In this document: in pieces, positions 1 to 6,029 of the stretch
How positions within the stretch are numbered: position 1 is the stretch's first letter
Layout: every line of letters starts with the position of its first letter
Source: Acinetobacter sp.
GTDB lineage: Bacteria; Pseudomonadota; Gammaproteobacteria; Pseudomonadales; Moraxellaceae
DNA: 9,064 nt
Reading direction: 5' to 3'
Assembly (NCBI GenBank): GCA_030152605.1
Contig: JASLJB010000124.1
Coordinates: 1 to 9,064, forward strand
Program-made: the position numbers and the translations under genes
Notes under the pieces: generated by a model
Databases searched by the model: none
Told to the model about the DNA's origin: nothing
Seen by the model: only the letters and a program-made list of their open reading frames with translations

Positions 1-117
1 TTTCCCTTCGCGATGTCCAGCACCTTTATCAAGCTGTCTTTTTTTGGCAAAACGATTGTTGCCATCCATGATGATGGCAACATGCTGGGGGGGACTTGCC
101 TCGTTAGATGCAGTCAT
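1..117 (-). CDS. uppS: Undecaprenyl diphosphate synthase, N-terminal 39 codons (gene continues past the left edge)
   Basis: Isoprenyl transferase that condenses eight isopentenyl diphosphates onto farnesyl diphosphate to make the C55 carrier lipid for peptidoglycan and other cell-wall polymers; it acts at the cytoplasmic face of the membrane. Only the start is present. After about eleven variable residues comes the family's first conserved block, HVAIIMDGNNRFAKKR, containing the catalytic Asp18 (MDGN) and the diphosphate-binding Arg22, followed by GHREGK. Many homologues read MDGNGRW here; this one has MDGNNRF, a modest variation. The ATG at 117-115 follows an AAGG Shine-Dalgarno (132-129) that lies inside the last frr codons. 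Only 6 bp separate the frr stop from this start, so the two genes are probably co-transcribed and translationally coupled. The identification is secure despite truncation. Confidence 0.9.
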   Translation of the reverse strand, partial: MTASNEASPPQHVAIIMDGNNRFAKKRQLDKGAGHREGK

Positions 118-123
118 TCAATA

Positions 124-678
124 TTAGACCTTCAACAATTCAGCTTCTTTTGCGGCTAAACGCTTGTCCACTTCTGCAACAAACTTATCCGTGATTTTTT
201 GAACATCATCACCTGCACGACGTTCATCATCTTCAGAAATTTCTTTATCTTTCAACAAAGATTTGATATCACCCAAAACATCACGACGGATGTTACGAAT
301 CGCAACTTTGGCATTTTCAGCTTCAGTACGTGCAACTTTCTGCATATCACGACGAGTTTCTTCAGTCAGTGCCGGCAGTGGTACACGAATCGAATCCGCG
401 CTAATCGGGTTAAGACCCAAGTCGCTTTCACGGATCGCTTTATCGATTGCAGAGACCATGGTACGTTCAAATGGTTGAACCAATAAAGTACGCGAGTCTT
501 CAACCCCGACGTTGGCCACTTGATTGAGTGGAACATCAGAACCATAGTAAGAAACCATCACGCCATTTAAGATCGATGGGTGTGCACGACCTGTACGTAC
601 TTTTGCAAAACCTTGCTCGAGAGACTCAAGCGTTTTTTGCATACGTTCTTCACTGTCTTTCTTAAGATCGTTAATCAT
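124..678 (-). CDS. frr: Ribosome recycling factor
   Basis: RRF works with EF-G to split the post-termination ribosome into subunits, freeing mRNA and tRNA; it is cytosolic and essential in most bacteria. The 184-residue product is one residue shorter than the E. coli protein. It starts MINDLKKDSEERMQKTLESL and has the characteristic KVRTGRAHPSIL segment (about 27-38), then the small beta domain (VPLNQVANV and after), then a long charged helix with NIRRDVLGDIKSL near 128-140 that includes the conserved Arg cluster. The ATG at 678-676 is preceded by AAGGA (690-686), 7 nt away. It lies 70 bp downstream of pyrH and 6 bp upstream of uppS, the widespread pyrH-frr-uppS order. Nothing suggests decay or transfer. 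Confidence 0.98.
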   Translation of the reverse strand: MINDLKKDSEERMQKTLESLEQGFAKVRTGRAHPSILNGVMVSYYGSDVPLNQVANVGVEDSRTLLVQPFERTMVSAIDKAIRESDLGLNPISADSIRVPLPALTEETRRDMQKVARTEAENAKVAIRNIRRDVLGDIKSLLKDKEISEDDERRAGDDVQKITDKFVAEVDKRLAAKEAELLKV

Positions 679-728
679 AAGATCTTCCTTACTTATTTAT
701 TCAAAAGTGGGTAAATTAAAAATGTGCC

Positions 729-757
729 AGTATAATGAGCTTTACAGCTTAGGTACA
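729..757 (-). promoter_or_regulatory. Putative sigma-70 promoter for frr-uppS
   Basis: Reading the minus strand, a TATACT -10 (734-729, 5 of 6 consensus bases) lies 17 bp after TGTACC (757-752), a poor -35 with 3 of 6 matches. Transcription would begin near 722, leaving a leader of about 44 nt before frr. The -35 sits in the last codons of pyrH. An frr promoter separate from pyrH is known in E. coli; here it is inferred from the motif only. Confidence 0.35.
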
Positions 758-1486
758 CGAGTTTGTGACATGAGTTCCTTCTTTTTCACCCATGACCACA
801 GAAAGTAAAGCATTGGATTTATTCATATCAAATACTTGTAAAGGCACGTTGTGATCACGGCATAAACAAATCGCGGTTAAATCCATCACACCCAATTTCT
901 CATCCAAGATTTGATCAAAAGTGAGCTGATCATATTTAACTGCATCTTCGAATTTACTTGGATCTTTGTTATATACACCATCAACTTTGGTGGCTTTTAG
1001 GATCAATTTCGCTTCAATTTCAATGCCACGCAAACAAGCAGCGGTATCTGTGGTAAAGAATGGGTTGCCTGTACCTGCAACAAAGACGCAAACTTCACCT
1101 TGAGATAAATGACGAATCGCATCACGGCTTGAGTAGGATTCTACCACCGTACCGATTGGCAATGCCGACATCAAACGCGTTTTAATGTTACGACGTACCA
1201 AGGCATCACGTAGCGCCAAACCGTTCATCACGGTCGCCAACATACCCATTTGATCGCCAGTCACACGTCCAACTAGGCCGTCTTTTTGCAACTGACTGCC
1301 GCGGTATAAGTTACCACCACCCACGACGATGCCAACTTGCACACCTAAGCCCACTAAGTGAGCAATCGACAATGACATTTGGTCAAGCACTTGGGCATCA
1401 ATACCCATATCTTTATTTCCAGCGAGCGCCTCACCTGAAAGTTTTAACAAGATTCGTGAATAACGAGGATTTTTGGAATCTGACAT
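749..1486 (-). CDS. pyrH: UMP kinase (uridylate kinase)
   Basis: Phosphorylates UMP to UDP with ATP, the step that commits UMP to UTP and CTP synthesis; the family is hexameric, typically activated by GTP and inhibited by UTP. The 245-residue product belongs to the amino-acid-kinase fold family. Visible motifs are KLSGEAL (15-21), the glycine-rich IVVGGGNLYRG (53-63), the UMP-binding GDQMGMLATVMN region (77-88), GTGNPFFTTDTAA (138-150) and ATKVDGVYNKDP (165-176). The ATG at 1486-1484 has GGAG (1498-1495) 8 nt upstream. The usual length is about 241 residues; this product ends EGTHVTNSCT, a few residues past where I would expect the family to stop, so a recent stop-codon shift is possible. It lies 84 bp downstream of rimO and 70 bp upstream of frr. 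Confidence 0.98.
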   Translation of the reverse strand: MSDSKNPRYSRILLKLSGEALAGNKDMGIDAQVLDQMSLSIAHLVGLGVQVGIVVGGGNLYRGSQLQKDGLVGRVTGDQMGMLATVMNGLALRDALVRRNIKTRLMSALPIGTVVESYSSRDAIRHLSQGEVCVFVAGTGNPFFTTDTAACLRGIEIEAKLILKATKVDGVYNKDPSKFEDAVKYDQLTFDQILDEKLGVMDLTAICLCRDHNVPLQVFDMNKSNALLSVVMGEKEGTHVTNSCT

Positions 1487-1549
1487 CTCTAACGCTCCGC
1501 AACTGTATATTTAATATGCAACACTCTGGATCACACTTCACTTTCTACG

Positions 1550-1585
1550 CTTTACAGTAAAGTCGGCCACTTAGGCCGACTTTAC
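1550..1585 (-). terminator. Strong hairpin spanning the rimO stop codon, with an overlapping alternative hairpin
   Basis: GTAAAGTCGGCC (1557-1568) and GGCCGACTTTAC (1574-1585) form a perfect 12-bp inverted repeat around a 5-nt loop that contains the rimO stop codon (1573-1571). This would be a stable hairpin at the 3' end of rimO mRNA. On the minus strand the stem is followed by only a short, interrupted U run, so termination is likely partial or the structure may protect the 3' end. A second small palindrome, CTTTAC-A-GTAAAG (1550-1562), shares one arm with the big stem, so the two foldings exclude each other. The pairing is seen directly; the function is inferred. Confidence 0.6.
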
Positions 1586-2914
1586 TTGAATCAATTTAGC
1601 AAATAAGTCGTACTCATCTGCATCTGTAATTTCAACTTCCAGCAGATCACCTGCTTTAATACGAGTTCGGTCGATATCTTCCACAAAGACATGACCATCA
1701 ATTTCGGGTGCATCCGCATACGAACGGGCGACAGCAACAGGAAACTCTTCCTCAAGCTCATCCACCAACACCGTCATCACTTGACCGATACGTTTTTGCA
1801 ACTTCGCAGTCGAAATCTGCTGCTGAACTTGCATAAATCGTTCATAACGCTCTTGTTTGATTTCTTCAGGCACATGATCCGGTAAGTCATTTGCCGTGGC
1901 ACCTTCAACTGGTGAGTAGGTAAAGCAACCGACACGATCCAGCTGAGCTTGCTGCAACCAATCAAGCAACTGTAGGAAATCTTCTTCGGTTTCGCCTGGG
2001 AAGCCGACCACAAAGGTAGAACGAATCACCAATTCAGGACACTTTTCACGCCATAACTGTAGACGTGCCAAGGTGTTTTCACTATGTGCTGGTCGCTTCA
2101 TCAATTTTAAGATTTTAGGACTGGCGTGCTGAAAAGGGATATCGAGATAAGGAAGGATCTTGCCTTGTGCCATCAAATCGATCACTGCATCGACATGTGG
2201 ATACGGATAGACATAGTGCAAACGCACCCAAATGCCTAACTGGCCTAATGCAGCACACAGATCCAAGAACTTGGTCTTGACCGGCTGACCATCCCAAAAA
2301 TCCAATTTGTATTTGGTGTCCACACCATAGGCCGAAGTATCTTGGGAGATCACCAAGACTTCTTTAACGCCTGCATTTTTTAGTGCCTGCGCTTCACTCA
2401 GCACTGAGCCGACTGGACGTGAGACCAAGTCGCCGCGCATGCTTGGGATAATACAAAAAGTACAACGGTGGTTACAGCCTTCGGAGATTTTGAGATAAGC
2501 ATAATGCTTCGGCGTCAGGCGAATGCCCTGCGCTGGAACCAAATCAATAAAAGGATTGTGTTGCGGTGGTGCAGGCACGTACTCATGTACCGCCTCCATC
2601 ACATCTTGATATGCAGCAGCACCCGTCACTTTAAGGACATTCGGATGCATCTTGCGAATTTTTTCTTCGTCTTTACCTAAACAACCGGTCACGATCACGC
2701 GACCATTTTCATGCATGGCTTCGCCAATCGCATCGAGGGATTCTTGAACTGCAGATTCAATAAAACCACATGTATTGACAACCACTAAATCAGCACCATC
2801 ATAATTTGATGCGACGTCATAACCCTCAGTTTTTAACTGAGTTAAAATTCGTTCAGAATCGACCAATGCCTTAGGACAACCTAAAGAAACAAAACCGACT
2901 TTGGGGGATTTCAT
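1571..2914 (-). CDS. rimO: Ribosomal protein S12 (Asp) methylthiotransferase, radical SAM
   Basis: RimO adds a methylthio group to the beta-carbon of the conserved aspartate (Asp89 in E. coli numbering) of ribosomal protein S12, using two [4Fe-4S] clusters and S-adenosylmethionine. The 447-residue product has the full layout: an N-terminal UPF0004 domain with cluster ligands Cys13, Cys49 and Cys78; a radical SAM core with CNHRCTFC, giving Cys147, Cys151 and Cys154; and a C-terminal TRAM domain (roughly 375-445). The opening VGFVSLGCPKALVDSE separates RimO from the related tRNA enzyme MiaB. I chose the ATG at 2914 because GGAG (2927-2924) lies 9 nt upstream; a GTG at 2929 in the same frame would overlap that Shine-Dalgarno and adds only five unconserved residues. 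The gene sits upstream of pyrH and is divergent from glnL. Confidence 0.97.
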   Translation of the reverse strand: MKSPKVGFVSLGCPKALVDSERILTQLKTEGYDVASNYDGADLVVVNTCGFIESAVQESLDAIGEAMHENGRVIVTGCLGKDEEKIRKMHPNVLKVTGAAAYQDVMEAVHEYVPAPPQHNPFIDLVPAQGIRLTPKHYAYLKISEGCNHRCTFCIIPSMRGDLVSRPVGSVLSEAQALKNAGVKEVLVISQDTSAYGVDTKYKLDFWDGQPVKTKFLDLCAALGQLGIWVRLHYVYPYPHVDAVIDLMAQGKILPYLDIPFQHASPKILKLMKRPAHSENTLARLQLWREKCPELVIRSTFVVGFPGETEEDFLQLLDWLQQAQLDRVGCFTYSPVEGATANDLPDHVPEEIKQERYERFMQVQQQISTAKLQKRIGQVMTVLVDELEEEFPVAVARSYADAPEIDGHVFVEDIDRTRIKAGDLLEVEITDADEYDLFAKLIQVKSA

Positions 2915-2995
2915 GAATTCACGCTCCACTGGAATGCGCGTATTGTATGACTTTTCTCAATATAAAAACAGCCGAAATCCACACTCTTTCCAATC

Positions 2996-3012
2996 TGCAC
3001 CAAAATATTGCA
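2996..3012. promoter_or_regulatory. Putative NtrC enhancer box 1
   Basis: TGCACCAAAATATTGCA has the 17-bp architecture of enteric NtrC sites (TGCACCA, 3 bp, TGGTGCA). The left half is perfect, the right half matches 5 of 7, and the outer TGCA tetrads are exact. Its centre is about 182 bp upstream of the predicted sigma-54 start site at 3186, a normal enhancer distance. It is recognised by eye only. Confidence 0.6.
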
Positions 3013-3035
3013 ACTTTTTTACAATTTGTTTATTT

Positions 3036-3052
3036 TGCACTACTTTGAGTCA
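3036..3052. promoter_or_regulatory. Putative weaker NtrC enhancer box 2
   Basis: TGCACTACTTTGAGTCA has a full left half (TGCACTA) and a degenerate right half (TGAGTCA, 4 of 7). Its centre lies 40 bp from that of the stronger box, close to four helical turns, so both would face the same side of the DNA, as expected for cooperative NtrC binding. On its own the match would be weak; spacing to box 1 is the main support. Confidence 0.4.
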
Positions 3053-3158
3053 TGCAGGTTTATAATCATGCTCACTTTCAGAACGCTGACGCCAACCCAT
3101 CAAAAATATTCTAATTTATTCGGGTTTTTTTCAACGAGATTGATTTATTCAAACCATG

Positions 3159-3175
3159 TTGGCGCACATATTGCT
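3159..3175 (+). promoter_or_regulatory. Sigma-54 (-24/-12) promoter for glnLG
   Basis: TTGGCGCACATATTGCT matches the RpoN consensus (TGGCAC, 5 bp, TTGCA/T) with one mismatch in the -24 block. The invariant GG (3161-3162) and GC (3173-3174) are exactly 12 bp apart start to start. Transcription would start near 3186, giving a leader of about 90 nt before the glnL ATG. With NtrC boxes upstream, this predicts positive autoregulation under nitrogen limitation. I found no clear sigma-70 promoter for the operon: TATAAT at 3061-3066 has no acceptable -35 at 16-18 bp. Confidence 0.75.
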
Positions 3176-3275
3176 TTATTGAGTCCACTTTGAGTCGATA
3201 ATATGTCCCATTATGGGGAAAACCAAACAAACCAATGCCAGCGCTGCGCTATTTTAATACAGGACCTCTGGATCA

Positions 3276-4397
3276 ATGCAAAATTATCCAACGATCGACT
3301 ACCGACTCTTGGTTGATAATTTAACCACCGCCATCCTTTTGGTTGACCGAGATTTAAATATTTTTTATTTGAACTCTGCCTGTGAAGCACTGTTTGATAT
3401 TAGTTTATTGCGTGCATCAGGCCAATCTGTACTCAATATCCTGCATGCAGCCAATGATAGTTTCAACACCCACGAAGCTTTACTCAACACCTTGAATAAA
3501 GGTCAAGCCTATACACGTCGTGAAGCCACGATTATCGTCAACTTTAAAGACGTGCATGTTGATTATTCGGTTTCACAACTCAACTCGGGCAAAGCCAACC
3601 ACCCTTTACTATTGATCGAACTGAATCCGATTGATCGGATGCTTAAAATTGCCAAGGAAGACAACCTCATCCAGCAGCATCAAGTGACTCGGCAATTGAT
3701 CCGCGGGGTCGCGCATGAAATCAAAAATCCACTCGGTGGAATTCGCGGCGCAACTCAACTCTTAGCACGCAGCCTCAATGATCCACAATATACTGAATTT
3801 ACCGATGTCATCATCAGTGAAGTCGACCGTCTCAGAACCCTCGCAGACACCATGTTGGGTTCACGACAACTCCCAAGTTATCACTTGGTCAATATCCACG
3901 AACCCTTAGAACGGGTTCGCTCACTGATCGTCAATCAAACCAAAAAGAAAATTAAAATTACCCGCGACTATGATTTGTCGCTGCCTGAGATACTTGCAGA
4001 TCGCGATCAACTGATACAAGTCATGCTAAATATTAGTGTCAATGCCGTACAGGCCATGACTGAAAATAAAGCCTTTTATCAAGATCGCCACCCAGAGCAA
4101 CAAGCTGCTCTGACACTCAGGACTCGAATTCAACGTTTGGTGACTATTAATAGTGTTTTACACAAATCGACCATTCGGATTGATATTGAAGATAACGGCC
4201 CGGGTATTCCAGAGGAACTCCTTGAGGCTGTTTTTTATCCTTTGGTTTCTGGCCGCGCCAAAGGCACAGGCTTAGGCTTAAGTATTGCTCAAAATATTAT
4301 GCACCAACATAACGGCATGATTGCTTGCCAATCCATTGCTGGGAAAACCACTTTTAGTCTTTATTTACCCTGGGAGTCGAACCATGTCACAACATAA
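3276..4397 (+). CDS. glnL: Nitrogen sensor histidine kinase/phosphatase NtrB (NRII)
   Basis: NtrB phosphorylates NtrC when nitrogen is limiting and, with PII-type protein (GlnB/GlnK), dephosphorylates it when nitrogen is sufficient. The 373-residue product lacks membrane segments, so it is cytosolic like its family. It has an N-terminal PAS domain (about 8-115, with AILLVDRDLNIFYLN), an H box GVAHEIKNPLGG with phospho-accepting His147, an N box LNISVNAVQA with Asn256, a G1 box DNGPGIP (306-312) and a G2 box GTGLGLSIA (330-338). It is about 24 residues longer than the E. coli protein; part of the extra length is a charged insert between the N and G1 boxes (about 264-276, KAFYQDRHPEQQ). The ATG at 3276 has AGGA (3261-3264) 11 nt upstream. 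Its 3' end overlaps glnG by 14 bp. Confidence 0.97.
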   Translation: MQNYPTIDYRLLVDNLTTAILLVDRDLNIFYLNSACEALFDISLLRASGQSVLNILHAANDSFNTHEALLNTLNKGQAYTRREATIIVNFKDVHVDYSVSQLNSGKANHPLLLIELNPIDRMLKIAKEDNLIQQHQVTRQLIRGVAHEIKNPLGGIRGATQLLARSLNDPQYTEFTDVIISEVDRLRTLADTMLGSRQLPSYHLVNIHEPLERVRSLIVNQTKKKIKITRDYDLSLPEILADRDQLIQVMLNISVNAVQAMTENKAFYQDRHPEQQAALTLRTRIQRLVTINSVLHKSTIRIDIEDNGPGIPEELLEAVFYPLVSGRAKGTGLGLSIAQNIMHQHNGMIACQSIAGKTTFSLYLPWESNHVTT

Positions 4398-5871
4398 AAT
4401 TTGGGTGATTGATGATGATCGTGCGATGCGCTGGGTCTTAGAAAAAACATTCAAAGAAGAAGGCTTCGATGTCACCAGTTTCGAAGATGCCCAATCTGCA
4501 CTCGATGATATTGCCCAAAATACGCCAGATGTGATCTTAACCGACATCCGCATGCCGGGCATCGATGGACTGACCTTTTTAGGCAAAGTTAAAAATAATT
4601 ATCCAGACTTGCCTGTGATTATTATGACGGCGCATTCTGATCTTGAATCAGCCGTGTCAAGCTATCAAACCGGTGCCTTTGAATATCTACCCAAACCCTT
4701 TGATATCGATGAAGCTCTGGCCTTGGTCAATCGCGCCATCATGCATATCAACAAACTACAACAACAAGAGTCTGCCAAAGCCGCACCGATTCAATCCACT
4801 GAAATTATTGGTGAATCTCCTGCCATGCAGGAAGTCTTCCGCGCCATTGGCCGACTTTCACAATCGCATATTACTGTGCTGATCAATGGTGAATCCGGCA
4901 CAGGGAAAGAGCTTGTTGCACAGGCCTTGCACCGCCACTCCCCACGCAGCAGCAAACCCTTTATTGCCTTAAACATGGCGGCGATCCCCAAAGATCTGAT
5001 CGAAACTGAACTTTTTGGGCATGAGAAAGGCGCCTTTACCGGTGCCAATAGTCAGCGCCAAGGACGATTTGAACAAGCCAATGGCGGCACCTTGTTCCTC
5101 GATGAAATTGGCGATATGCCATTTGAAACCCAAACACGTCTACTGCGCGTACTCGCAGATGGTGAATTTTATCGTGTTGGTGGGCATATCCCGGTGCGGG
5201 TTAATGTCCGAATCGTGGCTGCAACTCATCAAGATCTTGAAAAATTGGTACATGATGGCCGCTTCCGCGAAGACTTATATCATCGCCTTAACGTGATTCG
5301 CATCCACATTCCGAAACTTGCACATCGTAGCGAAGATATTCCGATGTTGGCGCAGCACTTTTTGGCCAGCGCAGGTAAAGAACTCGGCGTCAGTCCCAAG
5401 ATCTTGCGTCAAGAAACCCAAGAATATATGCAAAAGCTGCCATGGCCGGGCAACGTACGACAACTTGAAAACACCTGCCGTTGGCTCACGGTGATGATCA
5501 CCAGCCGTGAAGTCTATCCCGAAGATTTACCGACTGAACTCAAACAGATTCCGATTCAAAAAACTGCTGAATCTCAACCTGTTGAACAACTTGTCGTAGC
5601 TGCTCCAGAGCAAGAATGGGATGAGCTGCTCGGACGCTGGGCGATGCAGAAACTAAAAAATGGGGAAATGAAAATTTTAGATATCGCTTCACCGATGTTT
5701 GAGCGTACTTTAATTACCGCTGCACTCACCCAAACCCGGGGCCGAAAACGTCATGCCGCCGAACTACTGGGCTGGGGACGTAATACCTTAACTCGCAAAC
5801 TCAAAGACTTGGGCATGGACTCAACCGATGATGAAGATGAAGAAGAAACAAAAGCCACTTTAGCTGAGTAG
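4384..5871 (+). CDS. glnG: Nitrogen response regulator NtrC (NRI), sigma-54 activator
   Basis: Phosphorylated NtrC binds enhancers and uses ATP to open sigma-54 promoters of nitrogen-assimilation genes. The 495-residue product has three parts. The receiver domain (1-120) has Asp10-Asp12, phospho-acceptor Asp54, Thr82 and Lys104, matching E. coli numbering. The AAA+ domain has Walker A GESGTGKE (169-176), the sigma-54-contacting GAFTGA (216-221) and Walker B LFLDEIGD with Asp240-Glu241. A Fis-type helix-turn-helix (about 452-475, GRKRHAAELLGWGRNTLTRK) follows. E. coli NtrC (469 residues) ends just after this helix with LGME; here an acidic tail, STDDEDEEETKATLAE (480-495), follows. I start at the ATG at 4384, with GGGAG (4372-4376) 7 nt upstream, because the conserved receiver domain begins there; an upstream ATG at 4321 would add 21 residues. 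The 14-bp overlap with glnL implies coupling. Confidence 0.97.
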   Translation: MSQHKIWVIDDDRAMRWVLEKTFKEEGFDVTSFEDAQSALDDIAQNTPDVILTDIRMPGIDGLTFLGKVKNNYPDLPVIIMTAHSDLESAVSSYQTGAFEYLPKPFDIDEALALVNRAIMHINKLQQQESAKAAPIQSTEIIGESPAMQEVFRAIGRLSQSHITVLINGESGTGKELVAQALHRHSPRSSKPFIALNMAAIPKDLIETELFGHEKGAFTGANSQRQGRFEQANGGTLFLDEIGDMPFETQTRLLRVLADGEFYRVGGHIPVRVNVRIVAATHQDLEKLVHDGRFREDLYHRLNVIRIHIPKLAHRSEDIPMLAQHFLASAGKELGVSPKILRQETQEYMQKLPWPGNVRQLENTCRWLTVMITSREVYPEDLPTELKQIPIQKTAESQPVEQLVVAAPEQEWDELLGRWAMQKLKNGEMKILDIASPMFERTLITAALTQTRGRKRHAAELLGWGRNTLTRKLKDLGMDSTDDEDEEETKATLAE

Positions 5872-5920
5872 ACGCTGCCCATCTCACACCACAGCAGCAA
5901 GCTCACAACAACACAAACAA

Positions 5921-5954
5921 AAAGAAAGCCTCAATTTAAATTGAGGCTTTCTTT
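5921..5954. terminator. Bidirectional rho-independent terminator between glnG and prpC
   Basis: A perfect 34-bp palindrome: AAAGAAAGCCTCAATTT is followed directly by its reverse complement. Either strand reads as an A-rich stretch, a GCCTCAAT/ATTGAGGC stem and a TTTCTTT tail, the usual form of a bidirectional intrinsic terminator. It lies 50 bp after the glnG stop and 75 bp beyond the prpC stop, and would insulate the two convergent operons. It also shows that the prp transcript probably ends after prpC. Confidence 0.88.
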
Positions 5955-6029
5955 ATGGATCGAGTCACAGTTCATTTATCGATATAAAGCGAGCGTAAAC
6001 AATACTTTGCTTACCCTCACTTGATCTGA

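Larger units (their letters stand above)
2915..3275. promoter_or_regulatory. Divergent regulatory spacer between rimO and glnL (361 bp)
   Basis: I see no convincing gene here. A 61-codon open frame at 3008-3193 runs across the sigma-54 promoter and has no Shine-Dalgarno or recognisable product. The spacer holds one strong and one weaker NtrC-box-like site, a sigma-54 promoter, three copies of TTGAGTC, and a small palindrome CCCAT-T-ATGGG (3207-3217) in the expected glnL leader. For rimO, the only promoter trace I find on the minus strand is a TACAAT -10-like hexamer (2947-2942) about 28 bp before the start, with no good -35. Confidence 0.6.

Noticed and set aside
199..486. Plus-strand open frames antisense to frr
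   Set aside because: They are shadow frames of a highly conserved gene with implausible Phe/Thr-rich or Ser-rich composition and no ribosome-binding site.
711..729. Sigma-54-like element on the minus strand in the frr leader (CTGGCACATTTTTAAT)
   Set aside because: The -24 block is perfect, but the required GC at -12 is missing (TTAAT instead of TTGCA), so it should not be recognised by RpoN.
2915..2929. GTG start for rimO at 2929
   Set aside because: It overlaps the GGAG that serves the ATG at 2914 and adds five residues outside the conserved RimO N-terminus.
3061..3066. Perfect TATAAT as a sigma-70 promoter of glnL
   Set aside because: No -35-like hexamer stands 16-18 bp upstream (TTGCAC is 20 bp away), and there is no TG extension directly before it; it could still give weak basal transcription.
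3132..3145. Possible IHF site between the NtrC boxes and the sigma-54 promoter
   Set aside because: AATCAA is present on the minus strand, but the TTG block is one base too far for the WATCAANNNNTTR consensus, so it is not a supportable call, although bending here would make sense.
3008..3193. Open frame of 61 codons in the rimO-glnL spacer
   Set aside because: It has no Shine-Dalgarno, low-complexity Phe/Leu-rich content, no family resemblance, and it covers the sigma-54 promoter.
4321..4383. N-terminal extension of glnG from the ATG at 4321
   Set aside because: These 21 residues are an alternate-frame reading of the end of glnL; the conserved receiver domain and the GGGAG site point to 4384.
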